Under the pieces are notes generated by a model, which saw only the letters and a program-made list of their open reading frames with translations, was not told the DNA's origin and ran no database searches. Positions 42,751 through 51,898 of a stretch of 64,000 bases of DNA are shown one piece after another. The translations under genes were made by a program, and so were the position numbers. Each line of letters begins with the position of its first letter. Position 1 is the first letter of the stretch. Location of the stretch: positions 108,959 to 172,958 of the forward strand of contig NZ_JAUSRE010000009.1 of NCBI RefSeq assembly GCF_030811655.1, written 5' to 3'. The stretch is from Pseudarthrobacter enclensis. Its GTDB lineage: Bacteria; Actinomycetota; Actinomycetes; Actinomycetales; Micrococcaceae.

Positions 42751-44235
42751 ATGCAACCCACCCCAACCCGGACCGAAAGCCCGGTGGAAAAGCCAAAGCC
42801 GGCAGCCGTCGTCGGACAGGCCCTTAACCGCGGCCTGAACGTCCGGCACATCCGTTTCATGGCCCTCGGCTCGGCCATCGGCACCGGCCTCTTCTATGGC
42901 TCGGCCTCAGCTATCCAGAAAGCAGGGCCGGCCGTCCTCCTTGCCTACATCATCGGCGGCGCGGCCGTGTTCATGGTGATGCGGGCCCTCGGGGAAATGG
43001 CAGTGCGGCATCCGGTCTCCGGGTCCTTCAGCCAGTACGCAAGCCGCTACCTCGGCCCGCTTGCCGGTTTCGTGACCGGCTGGACGTACGTGTTCGAGAT
43101 GGCGATCGTGGCCATCGCCGATGTCACCGCCTTCAGTATCTACATGGGCTTCTGGTTCCCGCAGGTGGACCGCTGGATCTGGATCCTTGCCGTCATCTGC
43201 TTCCTGGCGGCGCTGAACCTGCTGAGCGTCAAGGTCTTCGGCGAGCTTGAGTTCTGGTTCTCGCTGATCAAGGTCGCCGCGATTATCGCCATGATTGCCG
43301 GCGGCGCGGCGATCATCGTTTTCGGCTTCCAGACCGCCGATTCCCCGGTCGCCCCCGGACTGGGAAACCTGGTGGAACACGGCGGCCTGTTCCCGAACGG
43401 CTTCGAAGGCCTCCTGGCCTCCTTCTCCGTGGTGATGTTCGCTTTCGGCGGCGTGGAGACCCTGGGCATCACGGCCGGCGAGGCAGCAGACCCCAAGAAG
43501 GTCATCCCCAAGGCGGTCAACACCGTCCCCGTCCGGGTGCTGCTGTTCTACGTCCTCACCCTTGGCGTACTCATGAGCCTCTTCCCGTGGGACCAGGTGG
43601 GCACCAGCGGCAGCCCGTTCGTGCAGATCTTCAGCAGCCTGGGCATCCCGGCCGCACCGCACATCCTCAACGCGGTGGTCATCACGGCGGCCCTCTCGGC
43701 CATCAACAGCGACATCTTCGGCGCCGGACGCATCCTCTTCGGACTCTCCAACCAGGGCCACGCGCCCGCCGCTTTCGGCAAGGTATCCCGGCACGGCGTC
43801 CCCTGGATGACGGTGGTCATGATGGCAGGCATCCTGCTGGTGGGCGTGGTCCTCAATGCTGTCATCCCGGAGGACGTATTCCTGGTGATTGCCTCGATCG
43901 CCACCTTCGCCACGGTCTGGGTATGGGTGATGATCCTGGCGTCCCATGTGGCCATGAAGCGGGAAATCGCACGGAAGGGCCTGCCGGCGTCGGAATTCCC
44001 GTCACCGTGGTGGCCGGCAGCTTCCGTGCTCACCATCGCCTTCATGGCGCTGGTGATCGCCGTCCTGGGCGCCTTCGATGACACCCGGATCGCCCTGTAC
44101 GTCGGCGCGGTGTGGCTGGGGCTGCTGGTCCTGGCCTACCACCTGTGGATCAAAGGTGACGGTCGACGCCGGGCCCACCTTGAGGACGAAACGTCACCGC
44201 TGCCGGTGGTCACCTCCGCCCGCGGCACCGAGTAA
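42751..44235 (+). CDS. Amino-acid permease, AAT family (APC superfamily)
   Basis: Proton-coupled amino-acid importer of 494 residues with 12 membrane segments. Family marks are [20 protein letters not shown] in helix 1, [20 protein letters not shown], and [21 protein letters not shown] charged cytoplasmic tail follows. Relatives include GabP, ProY and histidine permeases; proximity to hut genes makes histidine or urocanate plausible but unproven, and I see no IclR-type site before it. The 159-nt region upstream contains CCGTGA-GCCTCA-TCACGG. Confidence 0.9.
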   Translation: MQPTPTRTESPVEKPKPAAVVGQALNRGLNVRHIRFMALGSAIGTGLFYGSASAIQKAGPAVLLAYIIGGAAVFMVMRALGEMAVRHPVSGSFSQYASRYLGPLAGFVTGWTYVFEMAIVAIADVTAFSIYMGFWFPQVDRWIWILAVICFLAALNLLSVKVFGELEFWFSLIKVAAIIAMIAGGAAIIVFGFQTADSPVAPGLGNLVEHGGLFPNGFEGLLASFSVVMFAFGGVETLGITAGEAADPKKVIPKAVNTVPVRVLLFYVLTLGVLMSLFPWDQVGTSGSPFVQIFSSLGIPAAPHILNAVVITAALSAINSDIFGAGRILFGLSNQGHAPAAFGKVSRHGVPWMTVVMMAGILLVGVVLNAVIPEDVFLVIASIATFATVWVWVMILASHVAMKREIARKGLPASEFPSPWWPAASVLTIAFMALVIAVLGAFDDTRIALYVGAVWLGLLVLAYHLWIKGDGRRRAHLEDETSPLPVVTSARGTE

Positions 44236-44264
44236 GTCGGGTCAAGCCGTACAGCAGGAAAGCG

Positions 44265-44306
44265 AAGGTGCCCGACCCTCCCAAAAAAGGGGGCCGGGCA
44301 CCTTTT
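44265..44306 (+). terminator. Rho-independent terminator after the amino-acid permease
   Basis: AAGGTGCCCG pairs with CGGGCACCTT (44265-44274 and 44295-44304), enclosing CCCTCCC/GGGGG, and ends in TTTT. It may also act for the convergent NmrA-like gene. Confidence 0.85.
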
Positions 44307-44320
44307 GCCGTTCGGCGCTC

Positions 44321-45184
44321 CTACGCGGAAGCAGCGGCCGCCCGGACCGCCTGGCCAAGGGACGTCGTCGGCCGCCCGATCAGCCGGCGCAGGTCGCCCG
44401 TGCTGACGAGGAGGTCGCCGCGGGCAATGCCCAGGTCGGAATCGGCGAGGATCTCCGCGAATGCCTCCGGCACACCCACCCCCGTGAGCACGCCAACGTA
44501 CTCCTCCGCGGGCAGGTTCTTATAGCTGATGTCCTTGCCGGTTGCCGCGCTGGTTTCCGCCGCCAGGTCCGCCATGCTGAAGGCGTCGTCGCCGCCCAGT
44601 TCGTAGACCTTGCCGGCCTGGTCGTCGGCCAGCAGGACTGCGGCGGCCGCGTGCGCGTAGTCCACCCTGGCGGCCCCGCTGACCTTGCCGTCTCCGGCGC
44701 TGCCCGCGAGCGCGCCCTGTGCGAGGGTTCCCTGCAGCTGCTCCGTGTAGTTCTCCAGGTACCAGCCATTGCGCAGCAGTACGAAGGGAACGCCTGATTC
44801 GCGCAGCATGTCCTCGGTGGCCTTGTGTTCGTCGGCCAGCAGCATGCCGGTGGTGTCCGCGTTGGCGATGCTGGTGTACGCCAGCAGGTCCACGCCCTCC
44901 GCCTTGGCGGCTTCGATGACGCTGCGGTGCTGTTCCACGCGCTGGCCCACTTCGCTGCCGGAGATGAGCAGCACCCGCCGCGCACCCTTGAGCGCTGCCG
45001 CCACTGAGGCGGCGTCCGCGTAATCCACATGCTTCACCTGCACACCGCGGTCAGCAAAGCCTGCCAGTTTTTCAACGGACCGGCCGGCCGCCACAATCCC
45101 ACCGGCAGGTACTCCCCGCTCAAGGAGGGCTTCAAGAACGTGGCGGCCCAACTGTCCGGTGGCGCCCGTAACAACGATGCTCAC
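44321..45184 (-). CDS. NmrA-like NAD(P)H-binding oxidoreductase (quinone reductase QorB type)
   Basis: About 287 residues from GTG 45184 (SIVVTGATGQLGRHVLEALL follows the start), preceded by AAAGGAA. The Rossmann motif GATGQLG is followed by the NmrA/QorB body: GRSVEKLAGFADRGVQVKHV, LLISGSEVGQRVEQHRSVI and LLRNGWYLENYTEQL. Divergence from an HxlR regulator is the usual arrangement for electrophile- or quinone-responsive reductases, and a palindromic operator candidate lies between them. Confidence 0.88.
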   Translation of the reverse strand: MSIVVTGATGQLGRHVLEALLERGVPAGGIVAAGRSVEKLAGFADRGVQVKHVDYADAASVAAALKGARRVLLISGSEVGQRVEQHRSVIEAAKAEGVDLLAYTSIANADTTGMLLADEHKATEDMLRESGVPFVLLRNGWYLENYTEQLQGTLAQGALAGSAGDGKVSGAARVDYAHAAAAVLLADDQAGKVYELGGDDAFSMADLAAETSAATGKDISYKNLPAEEYVGVLTGVGVPEAFAEILADSDLGIARGDLLVSTGDLRRLIGRPTTSLGQAVRAAAASA

Positions 45185-45256
45185 AATGATTCCTTTCGGG
45201 AGTTTCAGTCTGTCGATGGGCACAACATGTCTGAACCACCAGAACTTCCCCAAAGA

Positions 45257-45283
45257 GAGTACGCACTTTAAAGTAAGGTACTC
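45257..45283. promoter_or_regulatory. Candidate HxlR operator
   Basis: GAGTAC and GTACTC are exact inverted arms 15 nt apart, enclosing the perfect palindrome ACTTTAAAGT (45265-45274). It is in the 120-bp region between the NmrA-like reductase and the HxlR gene and is AT-rich for this genome. Confidence 0.6.
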
Positions 45284-45304
45284 ACCTTTCGGTAAGCTGG
45301 ATGC

Positions 45305-45667
45305 ATGAAAGCTGCACCGCAACCCCTGGCATTTGCCGACGGCGTGTTCCCCGCCGGGTGCCCCAGCCGGATTCTGCTGGACCACATCACGAGCAAATGG
45401 GGCGTCCTGATCCTGCTTGCATTGTCCGAGGGCGAGCAGCGGTGGAGTGATTTGCGACGCCGGGCCGAGGGCATCAGCGAGAAGATGCTGGCACAGACAC
45501 TCAAGACGCTGGAGCGCGACGGCCTGGTGAGCAGGAACGCCCAGCCGGTCATCCCGCCGCGGGTGGACTACAGCCTCACGGAACGAGGCTATGAATTGAG
45601 CGCGCTGCTGGTGCCGTTGGTGGCCTGGGCATTCGAGAATGCGGACGAGATCATCAACAGCAAGTAA
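45305..45667 (+). CDS. HxlR family winged-helix transcriptional regulator
   Basis: A 120-residue DNA-binding protein with the HxlR fold: the conserved Cys in FPAGCPSRILLDHITSKWGV, the recognition region RWSDLRRRAEGISEKMLAQT followed by LKTLERDGLVSR, and the wing PPRVDYSLTERGYEL. The N-terminal Cys is the redox or electrophile sensor in relatives such as YodB and HypR. It probably controls the divergent reductase. Confidence 0.92.
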   Translation: MKAAPQPLAFADGVFPAGCPSRILLDHITSKWGVLILLALSEGEQRWSDLRRRAEGISEKMLAQTLKTLERDGLVSRNAQPVIPPRVDYSLTERGYELSALLVPLVAWAFENADEIINSK

Positions 45668-45835
45668 GCACCCTCCCCATACTTGAGTACCTGTTACTGG
45701 TGTGGCTGCTGGGAATAGCACTTAGCGTGGGCGTACGGTGGCGGCCGGAATGGGAGGACCATCCTCTGCTGGGAGCGTTCCGCCAACCAGCACCGTTAGC
45801 AGGCGACGCCCTGCCGCTTTGGAGGAGTTGGTCAG

Positions 45836-46099
45836 ATGGCCAGGGACTACGCACAGGATCTTGCCGGCATGGGCCGGCCTGTCAGCCTCGGCACTGCCCT
45901 CGCCGAAGCCTGGGGCAGGACCCTCGAGGCCCTCAGCCCCAGGTGCCCCTACCGGCTGGGAGACACGGTGATAGGCGACGACCCCTTCAACGGCAGGCGC
46001 GAAGGGGTCGTCGTGTGGCAGGACCGCAGGTCGGTGGGGGTAAAGACCGCGCACGGCATCTTCTTTTACGACCACCGGCTGGTCAAGCCCCTGGACTAG
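45836..46099 (+). CDS. Small protein of unknown function (87 aa)
   Basis: Starts MARDYAQDLAGMGRPVSLGT, preceded by the strong site GGAGGAG. The C-terminal half (RLGDTVIGDDPFNGRREGVV, VWQDRRSVGVKTAHGIFFYD) looks like a small beta-barrel domain. There is no signal peptide or membrane segment. It is convergent with the dehydrogenase gene nine bases away. I do not recognise the family. Confidence 0.65.
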   Translation: MARDYAQDLAGMGRPVSLGTALAEAWGRTLEALSPRCPYRLGDTVIGDDPFNGRREGVVVWQDRRSVGVKTAHGIFFYDHRLVKPLD

Positions 46100-46108
46100 G
46101 CAGTGGTC

Positions 46109-46858
46109 CTAGCGCGCGGACCAGCCGCCGTCCATCGTGTAGCTGGCGCCGGTGACCATGCCGGCGTCCGGGGAGGCGAGCCAAGCTACCAGGGACGCAA
46201 CCTCGTCCGGCTCCACGAGGCGCTTGATGGCTGATTCCGTGAGCATCACCTTGGCCAGGACCTCGGACTCGGGGATGCCGTGCACCTGGGCCTGGTCCGC
46301 GATCTGCTTTTCCACCAAGGGTGTGCGGACGTAGCCCGGGTTCACGCAGTTGGAGGTGACGCCGTGCGGCCCGCCCTCCAGCGCAGTCACCTTGCTCAGC
46401 CCCTCCAGCCCGTGCTTTGCCGAGACATACGCGCTCTTGAACGGTGACGCCCTGAGCCCGTGCACCGAAGACAGGTTGATGATGCGGCCAAACTTGTTGG
46501 CGTACATGTGCGGCAGGGCTGCCCGGATCAACAGGAACGGCGCCTCCAGCATCAGGGCGAGGATCCGGCGGAAGTCGGCCGGGTCGAACTCCTCGATGGG
46601 GCTGATGCGCTGGATCCCCGCGTTGTTCACCAGGATGTCGCAGTCCAGGCTCAGCGTGGCCAGGGCGTCGACGTCCAGCAGGTCCACGCCCCAGGCTGTG
46701 CCGCCCACCTCTGCGGCGAGGGTCTCCGCGGCGGAGGAGTCGACGTCAGCCACCACCACCTTCGCTCCCCGTGCGGCAAGTGCCCGGACGCTCGCGGCGC
46801 CGATTCCGCTGGCACCGCCGGTGACCAGCGCCTTGCGTCCATTCAACGTGTTATCCAT
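46109..46858 (-). CDS. 3-hydroxybutyrate dehydrogenase (SDR family)
   Basis: NAD-dependent short-chain dehydrogenase of 249 residues from ATG 46858, with ribosome-binding site AAAGGAG. It has TGGASGIG for cofactor binding, NNAGIQ, the catalytic Ser (INLSSVHG) and YVSAKHG. LVEKQIADQAQVHGIPESEV is typical of 3-hydroxybutyrate dehydrogenase. It would oxidise 3-hydroxybutyrate to acetoacetate. The upstream MHS transporter, 79 nt away and on the same strand, probably imports the substrate. Confidence 0.87.
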   Translation of the reverse strand: MDNTLNGRKALVTGGASGIGAASVRALAARGAKVVVADVDSSAAETLAAEVGGTAWGVDLLDVDALATLSLDCDILVNNAGIQRISPIEEFDPADFRRILALMLEAPFLLIRAALPHMYANKFGRIINLSSVHGLRASPFKSAYVSAKHGLEGLSKVTALEGGPHGVTSNCVNPGYVRTPLVEKQIADQAQVHGIPESEVLAKVMLTESAIKRLVEPDEVASLVAWLASPDAGMVTGASYTMDGGWSAR

Positions 46859-46937
46859 TGCAGTTCTCCTTTGTGCAGCCAAACGGTCTTGTGCGGCCAA
46901 CCGGCCCAGCTGCTCCATCAGTCCAGTGGCAGCCAGG

Positions 46938-48317
46938 TCAGCGGCGAGCCGCAGTCAACAGCCCCTCACGGGCAGCATCTTCCTTGTCCACGTCCTCCAA
47001 GGCAATGCCCTTGGTCTCACGCAGGCTGAGAACGGTTACGGCAGTGATGACGCAGGCCACCAGCAGGTAGATTGCCGTGGGTACCCACGAACCGGTGTCC
47101 TTCAGCCACTGGGTGGCCAGCAGCGGCGCCAGCGAACCGGCGAAAATGGACGTCACCTGGGATCCGAGGGAGGCGCCGGAGTACCGCATGCGGGTGGGGA
47201 ACATCTCCGCCATGATGGCCGGCTGCCCGGCATACATCAGGCCGTGCAGGCACAGGCCGATGGTGACGGCAAGGACGATGACCACGGCGTTCCGGGTGTC
47301 GAACATGGGAAAGGCGAAGAACGGCCAGGTGGCACCGAGGATGGCGCCGGCCAGGTAGACGGGCTTGCGGCCGATCCGGTCCGCAAGGCGGCCGTACTGG
47401 GGAATGATGGCGAAGTGCACGACGTGCGCGATCAGCAGCGCCAGGAGCAGCGAGGAAGTGTCGTACTTCTGCACGCTCTTGAGGTACACAATCGCGAAGC
47501 TGACGACCAGGTAATACATGATGTTTTCCGCGAACCGCAGGCCCATCGCCTGGAAGATGCCCTTGGGGTACTTGCGCAGGACCTCGAAGACGCCGTAGCT
47601 GACGGCCTGCTCCTTCTCCACCAGTTCCTTGGCTTCGAGGAAGATGGGTGACTCGCTGACGTTGGTGCGGATGTAGTAGCCCACGAAGACGATTACCGCG
47701 GAGAGCCAGAACGCCACACGCCAGCCCCAGCCCAGGAACGCCTCGCTGCTGAGGGTGGTGGACATGACATAGAGCACCAGGGTGGCCAGGAGGTTGCCCA
47801 CCGGGACTGCCGCCTGGGGCCAGCTGGACCAGAAAGCCCGGGTCTTGTTGGGGCTGTGTTCGGCCACGAGGAGGACAGCGCCGCCCCATTCGCCACCCAG
47901 CGCGAAGCCCTGGATGAAGCGCAGGGCCACCAGCAGCGCCGGAGCCAGGTATCCGATGTCGGCGAAGCCGGGCAGGCAGCCCATCAGGAACGTGGAAACA
48001 CCGATGATGACGATGGTGAGCTGCAGGGTGGGCTTGCGGCCCAGCTTGTCACCGATCTGGCCGAACACGATGCCGCCCAGGGGACGGGCGATGAAGCCCA
48101 CGGCGTAGGTAAGGAAGGCCTGGATGATCCCGTCCAGGTCATTGCCCGTGGCCGGAAAGAAGTACTTGCCGAAGACCAGGGTGGCAGCAGTGGCGTAGAG
48201 GAAGAACTCATACCATTCCACCACCGTGCCCACCATGGAGGCGGCAACAATCCTCTTCAATCCTGATCCTTGGGGTGCATGCCCGGCGTCGTTGGCCGGG
48301 CGCTGCTCTACGCTCAT
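46938..48317 (-). CDS. MFS transporter, metabolite:H+ symporter (MHS) family
   Basis: A 459-residue importer with 12 membrane segments. MHS signatures are VGTVVEWYEFFLYATAATLV in helix 1, ARPLGGIVFGQIGDKLGRKP in the loop 2-3 motif, and GFALGGEWGGAVLLVAEHSP. Paralogues carry shikimate, citrate, alpha-ketoglutarate or proline. Co-directional with a 3-hydroxybutyrate dehydrogenase, so a hydroxy acid or keto acid is plausible. The ATG follows AGGAGAAACA. It is divergent from the LysR gene. Confidence 0.92.
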   Translation of the reverse strand: MSVEQRPANDAGHAPQGSGLKRIVAASMVGTVVEWYEFFLYATAATLVFGKYFFPATGNDLDGIIQAFLTYAVGFIARPLGGIVFGQIGDKLGRKPTLQLTIVIIGVSTFLMGCLPGFADIGYLAPALLVALRFIQGFALGGEWGGAVLLVAEHSPNKTRAFWSSWPQAAVPVGNLLATLVLYVMSTTLSSEAFLGWGWRVAFWLSAVIVFVGYYIRTNVSESPIFLEAKELVEKEQAVSYGVFEVLRKYPKGIFQAMGLRFAENIMYYLVVSFAIVYLKSVQKYDTSSLLLALLIAHVVHFAIIPQYGRLADRIGRKPVYLAGAILGATWPFFAFPMFDTRNAVVIVLAVTIGLCLHGLMYAGQPAIMAEMFPTRMRYSGASLGSQVTSIFAGSLAPLLATQWLKDTGSWVPTAIYLLVACVITAVTVLSLRETKGIALEDVDKEDAAREGLLTAARR

Positions 48318-48444
48318 TGTTTCTCCTAGTGTCCACATTGACACGCGCTGTGATCTCCAGCACAAGGGACTCAGATGAGTATTGCTGCACAAAGGATGCA
48401 CTTCAATGGCCAAAGCGGCACCGAACGTGTGCACAATTGCAGAT

Positions 48445-49341
48445 ATGAATGCCAACCCTGACGACCTGCTGGTCCTCCTGGCAGTGTCCCGCTCGGCAAA
48501 GTTCACGACGGCGGCCCAGGCCCTGGGCTTGAACCACACCACGGTCTCGCGCAGGATCGCCGCCCTGGAGAAGTCGCTGGGCGGCCGGGTCCTGTCGCGT
48601 GCAGCGGGCGCGTGGGAGCTGACGGAACTGGGCGAACGGGCGGTGCGCGCGGCGGAGCAGGTGGAAGCTGTGCTGGGGACGCTGGGACCTGCAGGCCACG
48701 CACCCGATCCAATTGCCGGCGTCGTCCGCATGACCGCGACGGATGGTTTCAGCGCCTACATTGCCGCCCCTGCCGTGGCGCGGCTCCGCCGGGACCACCC
48801 GGGCCTGAGCGTGGAGGTGGTCACCATGACCCGCCGGGCCCTGCAGCAGCGCTCAGGGCTGGATATTGAGGTGGTGGTGGGCGAGCCCCAGGTGCACCGC
48901 GCCGAGGCCATCCGGCTGGGCGAATACCGCCTGGGGATGTACGCCTCCCGCGCCTACCTTGCCGAGCATGGGACCCCGGCCACGGTGGCCGAACTCAATG
49001 AGCACCCGCTGGTCTACTTCGTGGATTCCATGCTGCAGGTGGACGATCTGGATGCGCCGCGCCGGCTGGTCCCTGCCATGCGTGACGGCGTGACCTCCAC
49101 GAACGTGTTCGTGCACGTCGAAGCCACCCGGGCCGGGGCGGGCGTGGGATTCCTGCCGTGCTTCATGGCCGACCTCCACGACGACCTGGTGCGGCTGCTG
49201 CCCGGCCAGATCGGCGAACTGCTTCCCTACTGGATGGTCCTGCGGCCGGACTCGCTGCGGCGCCCCGCGGTGGCCGCCGTCGTGCAGGCCCTCCGGGAAC
49301 GGATGGCGGAGCACCGCGAAGCGCTCCTGGGCAAGGGGTAA
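48445..49341 (+). CDS. LysR family transcriptional regulator
   Basis: About 298 residues from ATG 48445 (MNANPDDLLVLLAVSRSAKF); an upstream in-frame start at 48382 would extend into the operator region. The N-terminal helix-turn-helix is FTTAAQALGLNHTTVSRRIA. The effector-binding domain covers about 95-290. It is divergent from the MHS transporter and hydroxybutyrate dehydrogenase and probably regulates them. ATTG and CAAT arms with inner TGCA repeats at 48381-48407 are a candidate binding site. Its end abuts the 62-bp element. Confidence 0.9.
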   Translation: MNANPDDLLVLLAVSRSAKFTTAAQALGLNHTTVSRRIAALEKSLGGRVLSRAAGAWELTELGERAVRAAEQVEAVLGTLGPAGHAPDPIAGVVRMTATDGFSAYIAAPAVARLRRDHPGLSVEVVTMTRRALQQRSGLDIEVVVGEPQVHRAEAIRLGEYRLGMYASRAYLAEHGTPATVAELNEHPLVYFVDSMLQVDDLDAPRRLVPAMRDGVTSTNVFVHVEATRAGAGVGFLPCFMADLHDDLVRLLPGQIGELLPYWMVLRPDSLRRPAVAAVVQALRERMAEHREALLGKG

Positions 49342-49345
49342 GACT

Positions 49346-49407
49346 CATCGATTGCTGAGTAACTGTCCTTCTGGAGGCTGAAAACGGCAATTACTCAGCA
49401 ATGGATG
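49346..49407. repeat. 62-bp palindromic element, copy C
   Basis: CATCGATTGCTGAGTAA pairs with TTACTCAGCAATGGATG (one mismatch in 17), with weaker pairing further in. It is 62 bp long like copies A and B and about 73% identical to copy B. It lies between convergent genes, and its right arm encodes the last codons and stop of the minus-strand gene. Confidence 0.8.
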
Positions 49408-50320
49408 GGGGTGGCGCGGGGTCATGGCGGACGGGCGCTCCGGCCGCGAAGGCCCGCACCGGCGCATCGTCCCAAAGGTGGGCGGGGACCGCGCCGCCCA
49501 ACAGGCGGCGGCGCAGCTGCGGGTCGTCGTCGAAGGGCACGTCGCTGCCCGCCATCACCATGTTCCCGTACCGCCGGCCCTTCAGCATGGCGGGGTCGGC
49601 GATGATCACGGTGTACTTGAAGGCGGCCGCAATGGTGGCGGCGTCCTCCCGCGCGTTCTTCAGGTCCGGGGCGTCCCCGGAGTTCACCACATACAGCCCG
49701 CCAGGTGCGAGCACGCGCTTGGCGTGCGCCGTGAACTCGGCAGTGGTCAGCGGGCGCGGGGTATGCGCCCCGGCGAAGACGTCGCGGATGATGAAGTCCC
49801 TGGTCTGGGGGGTGAGCGTTTCCGTTACGGCCCGTGCCTCACCCACGCGGATGCGGAGCAGCGGCGCCTTGGGGAGATCGAACCAGCCGCGGACGTATTC
49901 GGCGAGTTTCCCATCCAGCTCCACCACCACCTGCCGGGCATCGGGGTAGACGGCGGCGAAGTACCGGGCCATGGAGCAGGCTCCGCCGCCCAGGTGCAGC
50001 CCGCGGAGCTTGTGGCCGCCCAGCTTCCCGGAAGAAGCGTCCGACGGCGGCCAGCGGGACTCGATGAGCGCCGCCATCCACCGCATGTACTCGAAGTCCA
50101 GGAACAGCGGATCGGCGAGGTCGATGTGCGAGCTCATGACCCCGTTGATTTTCAGGAGCCAGCCGGTGGAATTGTCCTGGTCCGCGATCAGCTCGCAGTC
50201 CCCGGTATCGACGTAGTACACGCCCTCGACGGGACCATTTAAGGCAGCGCCCTTGGGCATCTCCACCACGCCGGGCACCATCCGGGCGGCCCGGTTTGCT
50301 GACCTTCCGCGTTTGCCCAT
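49391..50320 (-). CDS. Spermidine synthase-like methyltransferase-fold protein
   Basis: A 309-residue soluble protein. The Rossmann-like core has GLHLGGGACSMARYFAAVYP, the acidic strand VVVELDGKLAEYVRGWFDLP, and DFIIRDVFAGAHTPRPLTTA. This resembles spermidine synthases that lack the full polyamine-binding set, so aminopropyl transfer is not assured. The last residues PSIAE and the stop are encoded inside the 62-bp element. It lies 45 nt after the hldE gene and may be the last gene of that operon. Confidence 0.75.
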   Translation of the reverse strand: MGKRGRSANRAARMVPGVVEMPKGAALNGPVEGVYYVDTGDCELIADQDNSTGWLLKINGVMSSHIDLADPLFLDFEYMRWMAALIESRWPPSDASSGKLGGHKLRGLHLGGGACSMARYFAAVYPDARQVVVELDGKLAEYVRGWFDLPKAPLLRIRVGEARAVTETLTPQTRDFIIRDVFAGAHTPRPLTTAEFTAHAKRVLAPGGLYVVNSGDAPDLKNAREDAATIAAAFKYTVIIADPAMLKGRRYGNMVMAGSDVPFDDDPQLRRRLLGGAVPAHLWDDAPVRAFAAGAPVRHDPAPPPSIAE

Positions 50321-50365
50321 TACCCGCGCCCCGCTTCAGTCATGCTTCAACCCTAATTGACCGGC

Positions 50366-51898
50366 CTAATTCACCGGACTGGCCGCCCCCTCGCCATCGC
50401 GGATTCGCTTCACCACTGCCGTGGTGGACCGTTCAGCCACGTAGTCCAGGATGGCCACGCGGCCGCCGTACTCCTCAACAGCGGGCGTCTCGGCCAGCAT
50501 CTCGGGGGTGTAGTCCCCGCCCTTGGCGTACACCTCGGGCCGGAGCCGGCGGATCAGCGGCGCGGCCGTGGGGGTATCGAAAACCGTCACGTAGTCCACG
50601 CAGCTCAGCGCCGCCACTACCGCTGCCCGGTCCACCACGTTGTTGATGGGGCGGCCCGCACCTTTGAGCCGGCGCACGGAGTCGTCGCTGTTCAGCGCCA
50701 CCACCAGGATGTCGCCGAGCTGCTTGGCCTGGTTGAGGTAGCGGGTGTGGCCGCTGTGCAGCACGTCGAAACAGCCGTTGGTCAGCACGATCCGCTGCCC
50801 CTGGGCCCGGTGCAGCTCCAGCTGCCGTTCCAGCTCGTCCGCGCTCAGCGCGGTATCGGCGAAGGCTTCCAGGTACCGGCTGAGCTGCGCAGTGCTGCAT
50901 ACGGAGGTTCCCGGCTGGTGGACCACCACGTCGGCTGCCGACTGGGCCAGGTCCAGGCTGGCGGTCAGCGGCAGCCCGGCCGCGCGGGCCAGCGTCAATG
51001 CCGCCACGAACGTGTCGCCCGCTCCGGACGCCTGTTTCTCCGCAGCCGGCCGTGCCCACGTCCGGTGCCGCAAGCCGTCGGGCGTCAACAGCACGGTACC
51101 GTCGCGGTCCAGGGTGACCACCACGGCCCGCGCGCCGGTGCCATGAAGAAGGGCGGCCGACTCCGCGCCCACAGCATCGACCCGCTGCTGGCCCTCCGGC
51201 AGCTTCCGGTCCAGCAGCCGGGCGGTTTCCTGCGCGTTGGGGGTCACCAGGTCCGGCTGCAAGGCGGCCCACGGACGGGGGTCGTGGGCGTCAACCACCA
51301 CCAGCGGGCGCTCCCCGCCGGTGCTGCCGGCAAGGACTTTAGCGAGGGCCGTGCGGACGGGCTCCGCCACCACGCCGGTTCCGTAGTCGCACACCAGGAC
51401 GGCATCCTGGCGTTCGACGGCGGCGCGCACCGAGGCGGCGAGCGCTGCGAGGGCGTCGGCCGGGACAGTCCGGGCCGAGTCGTCGAGGCGCAGCATCACC
51501 TGGCCCCCGCTGCTGATCCGGATCTTGGTGGTGGTGACCATATCGGGGTGCGCGTGCAGGTGCTGCACGTCGATGCCTGCGGCGGCGAGCTGTGCCCGCA
51601 GGTCTTCGCCGGCATCGTCGGAGCCGATGATTCCGGCCACGGAGACCTTCGCCCCCAGGGCGGCCAGGTTCATGGCCGTGTTGGCCGCACCGCCGGGGAC
51701 CGATTCACGGGACTGGATGTCCACCACCGGGGCCGGCGCTTCCCGGCACAGCCGTTCGATGTTGCCGCTCCACCAGCCGTCAAGCATCACGTCGCCGATC
51801 ACCAGGATGGAGGGCTGCTCAGCGGCGAGGCGGCCCGGCAGCCAGTCGGTCAGCGCCCGCTGGGTGGAGAGGTCGACAGGTTCCGGGGAGCCGCTCAT
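50366..51898 (-). CDS. hldE: HldE-type bifunctional sugar kinase/nucleotidyltransferase, paralogue 1
   Basis: Expected to phosphorylate a heptose 7-phosphate at C1 and later attach a nucleotide, 510 residues. The N-terminal PfkB kinase domain (about 30-335) has GDVMLDGWWSG, the sugar-binding GGAANTA (69-75) and the catalytic GAGD (292-295). The C-terminal cytidylyltransferase-like domain has NGCFDVL, HSGH (381-384), NSDDSVRRLKG and an RST motif. Both halves look intact. Its ATG overlaps the aldehyde dehydrogenase stop. A second, diverged copy lies 2.3 kb upstream in the same operon. Confidence 0.85.
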   Translation of the reverse strand: MSGSPEPVDLSTQRALTDWLPGRLAAEQPSILVIGDVMLDGWWSGNIERLCREAPAPVVDIQSRESVPGGAANTAMNLAALGAKVSVAGIIGSDDAGEDLRAQLAAAGIDVQHLHAHPDMVTTTKIRISSGGQVMLRLDDSARTVPADALAALAASVRAAVERQDAVLVCDYGTGVVAEPVRTALAKVLAGSTGGERPLVVVDAHDPRPWAALQPDLVTPNAQETARLLDRKLPEGQQRVDAVGAESAALLHGTGARAVVVTLDRDGTVLLTPDGLRHRTWARPAAEKQASGAGDTFVAALTLARAAGLPLTASLDLAQSAADVVVHQPGTSVCSTAQLSRYLEAFADTALSADELERQLELHRAQGQRIVLTNGCFDVLHSGHTRYLNQAKQLGDILVVALNSDDSVRRLKGAGRPINNVVDRAAVVAALSCVDYVTVFDTPTAAPLIRRLRPEVYAKGGDYTPEMLAETPAVEEYGGRVAILDYVAERSTTAVVKRIRDGEGAASPVN

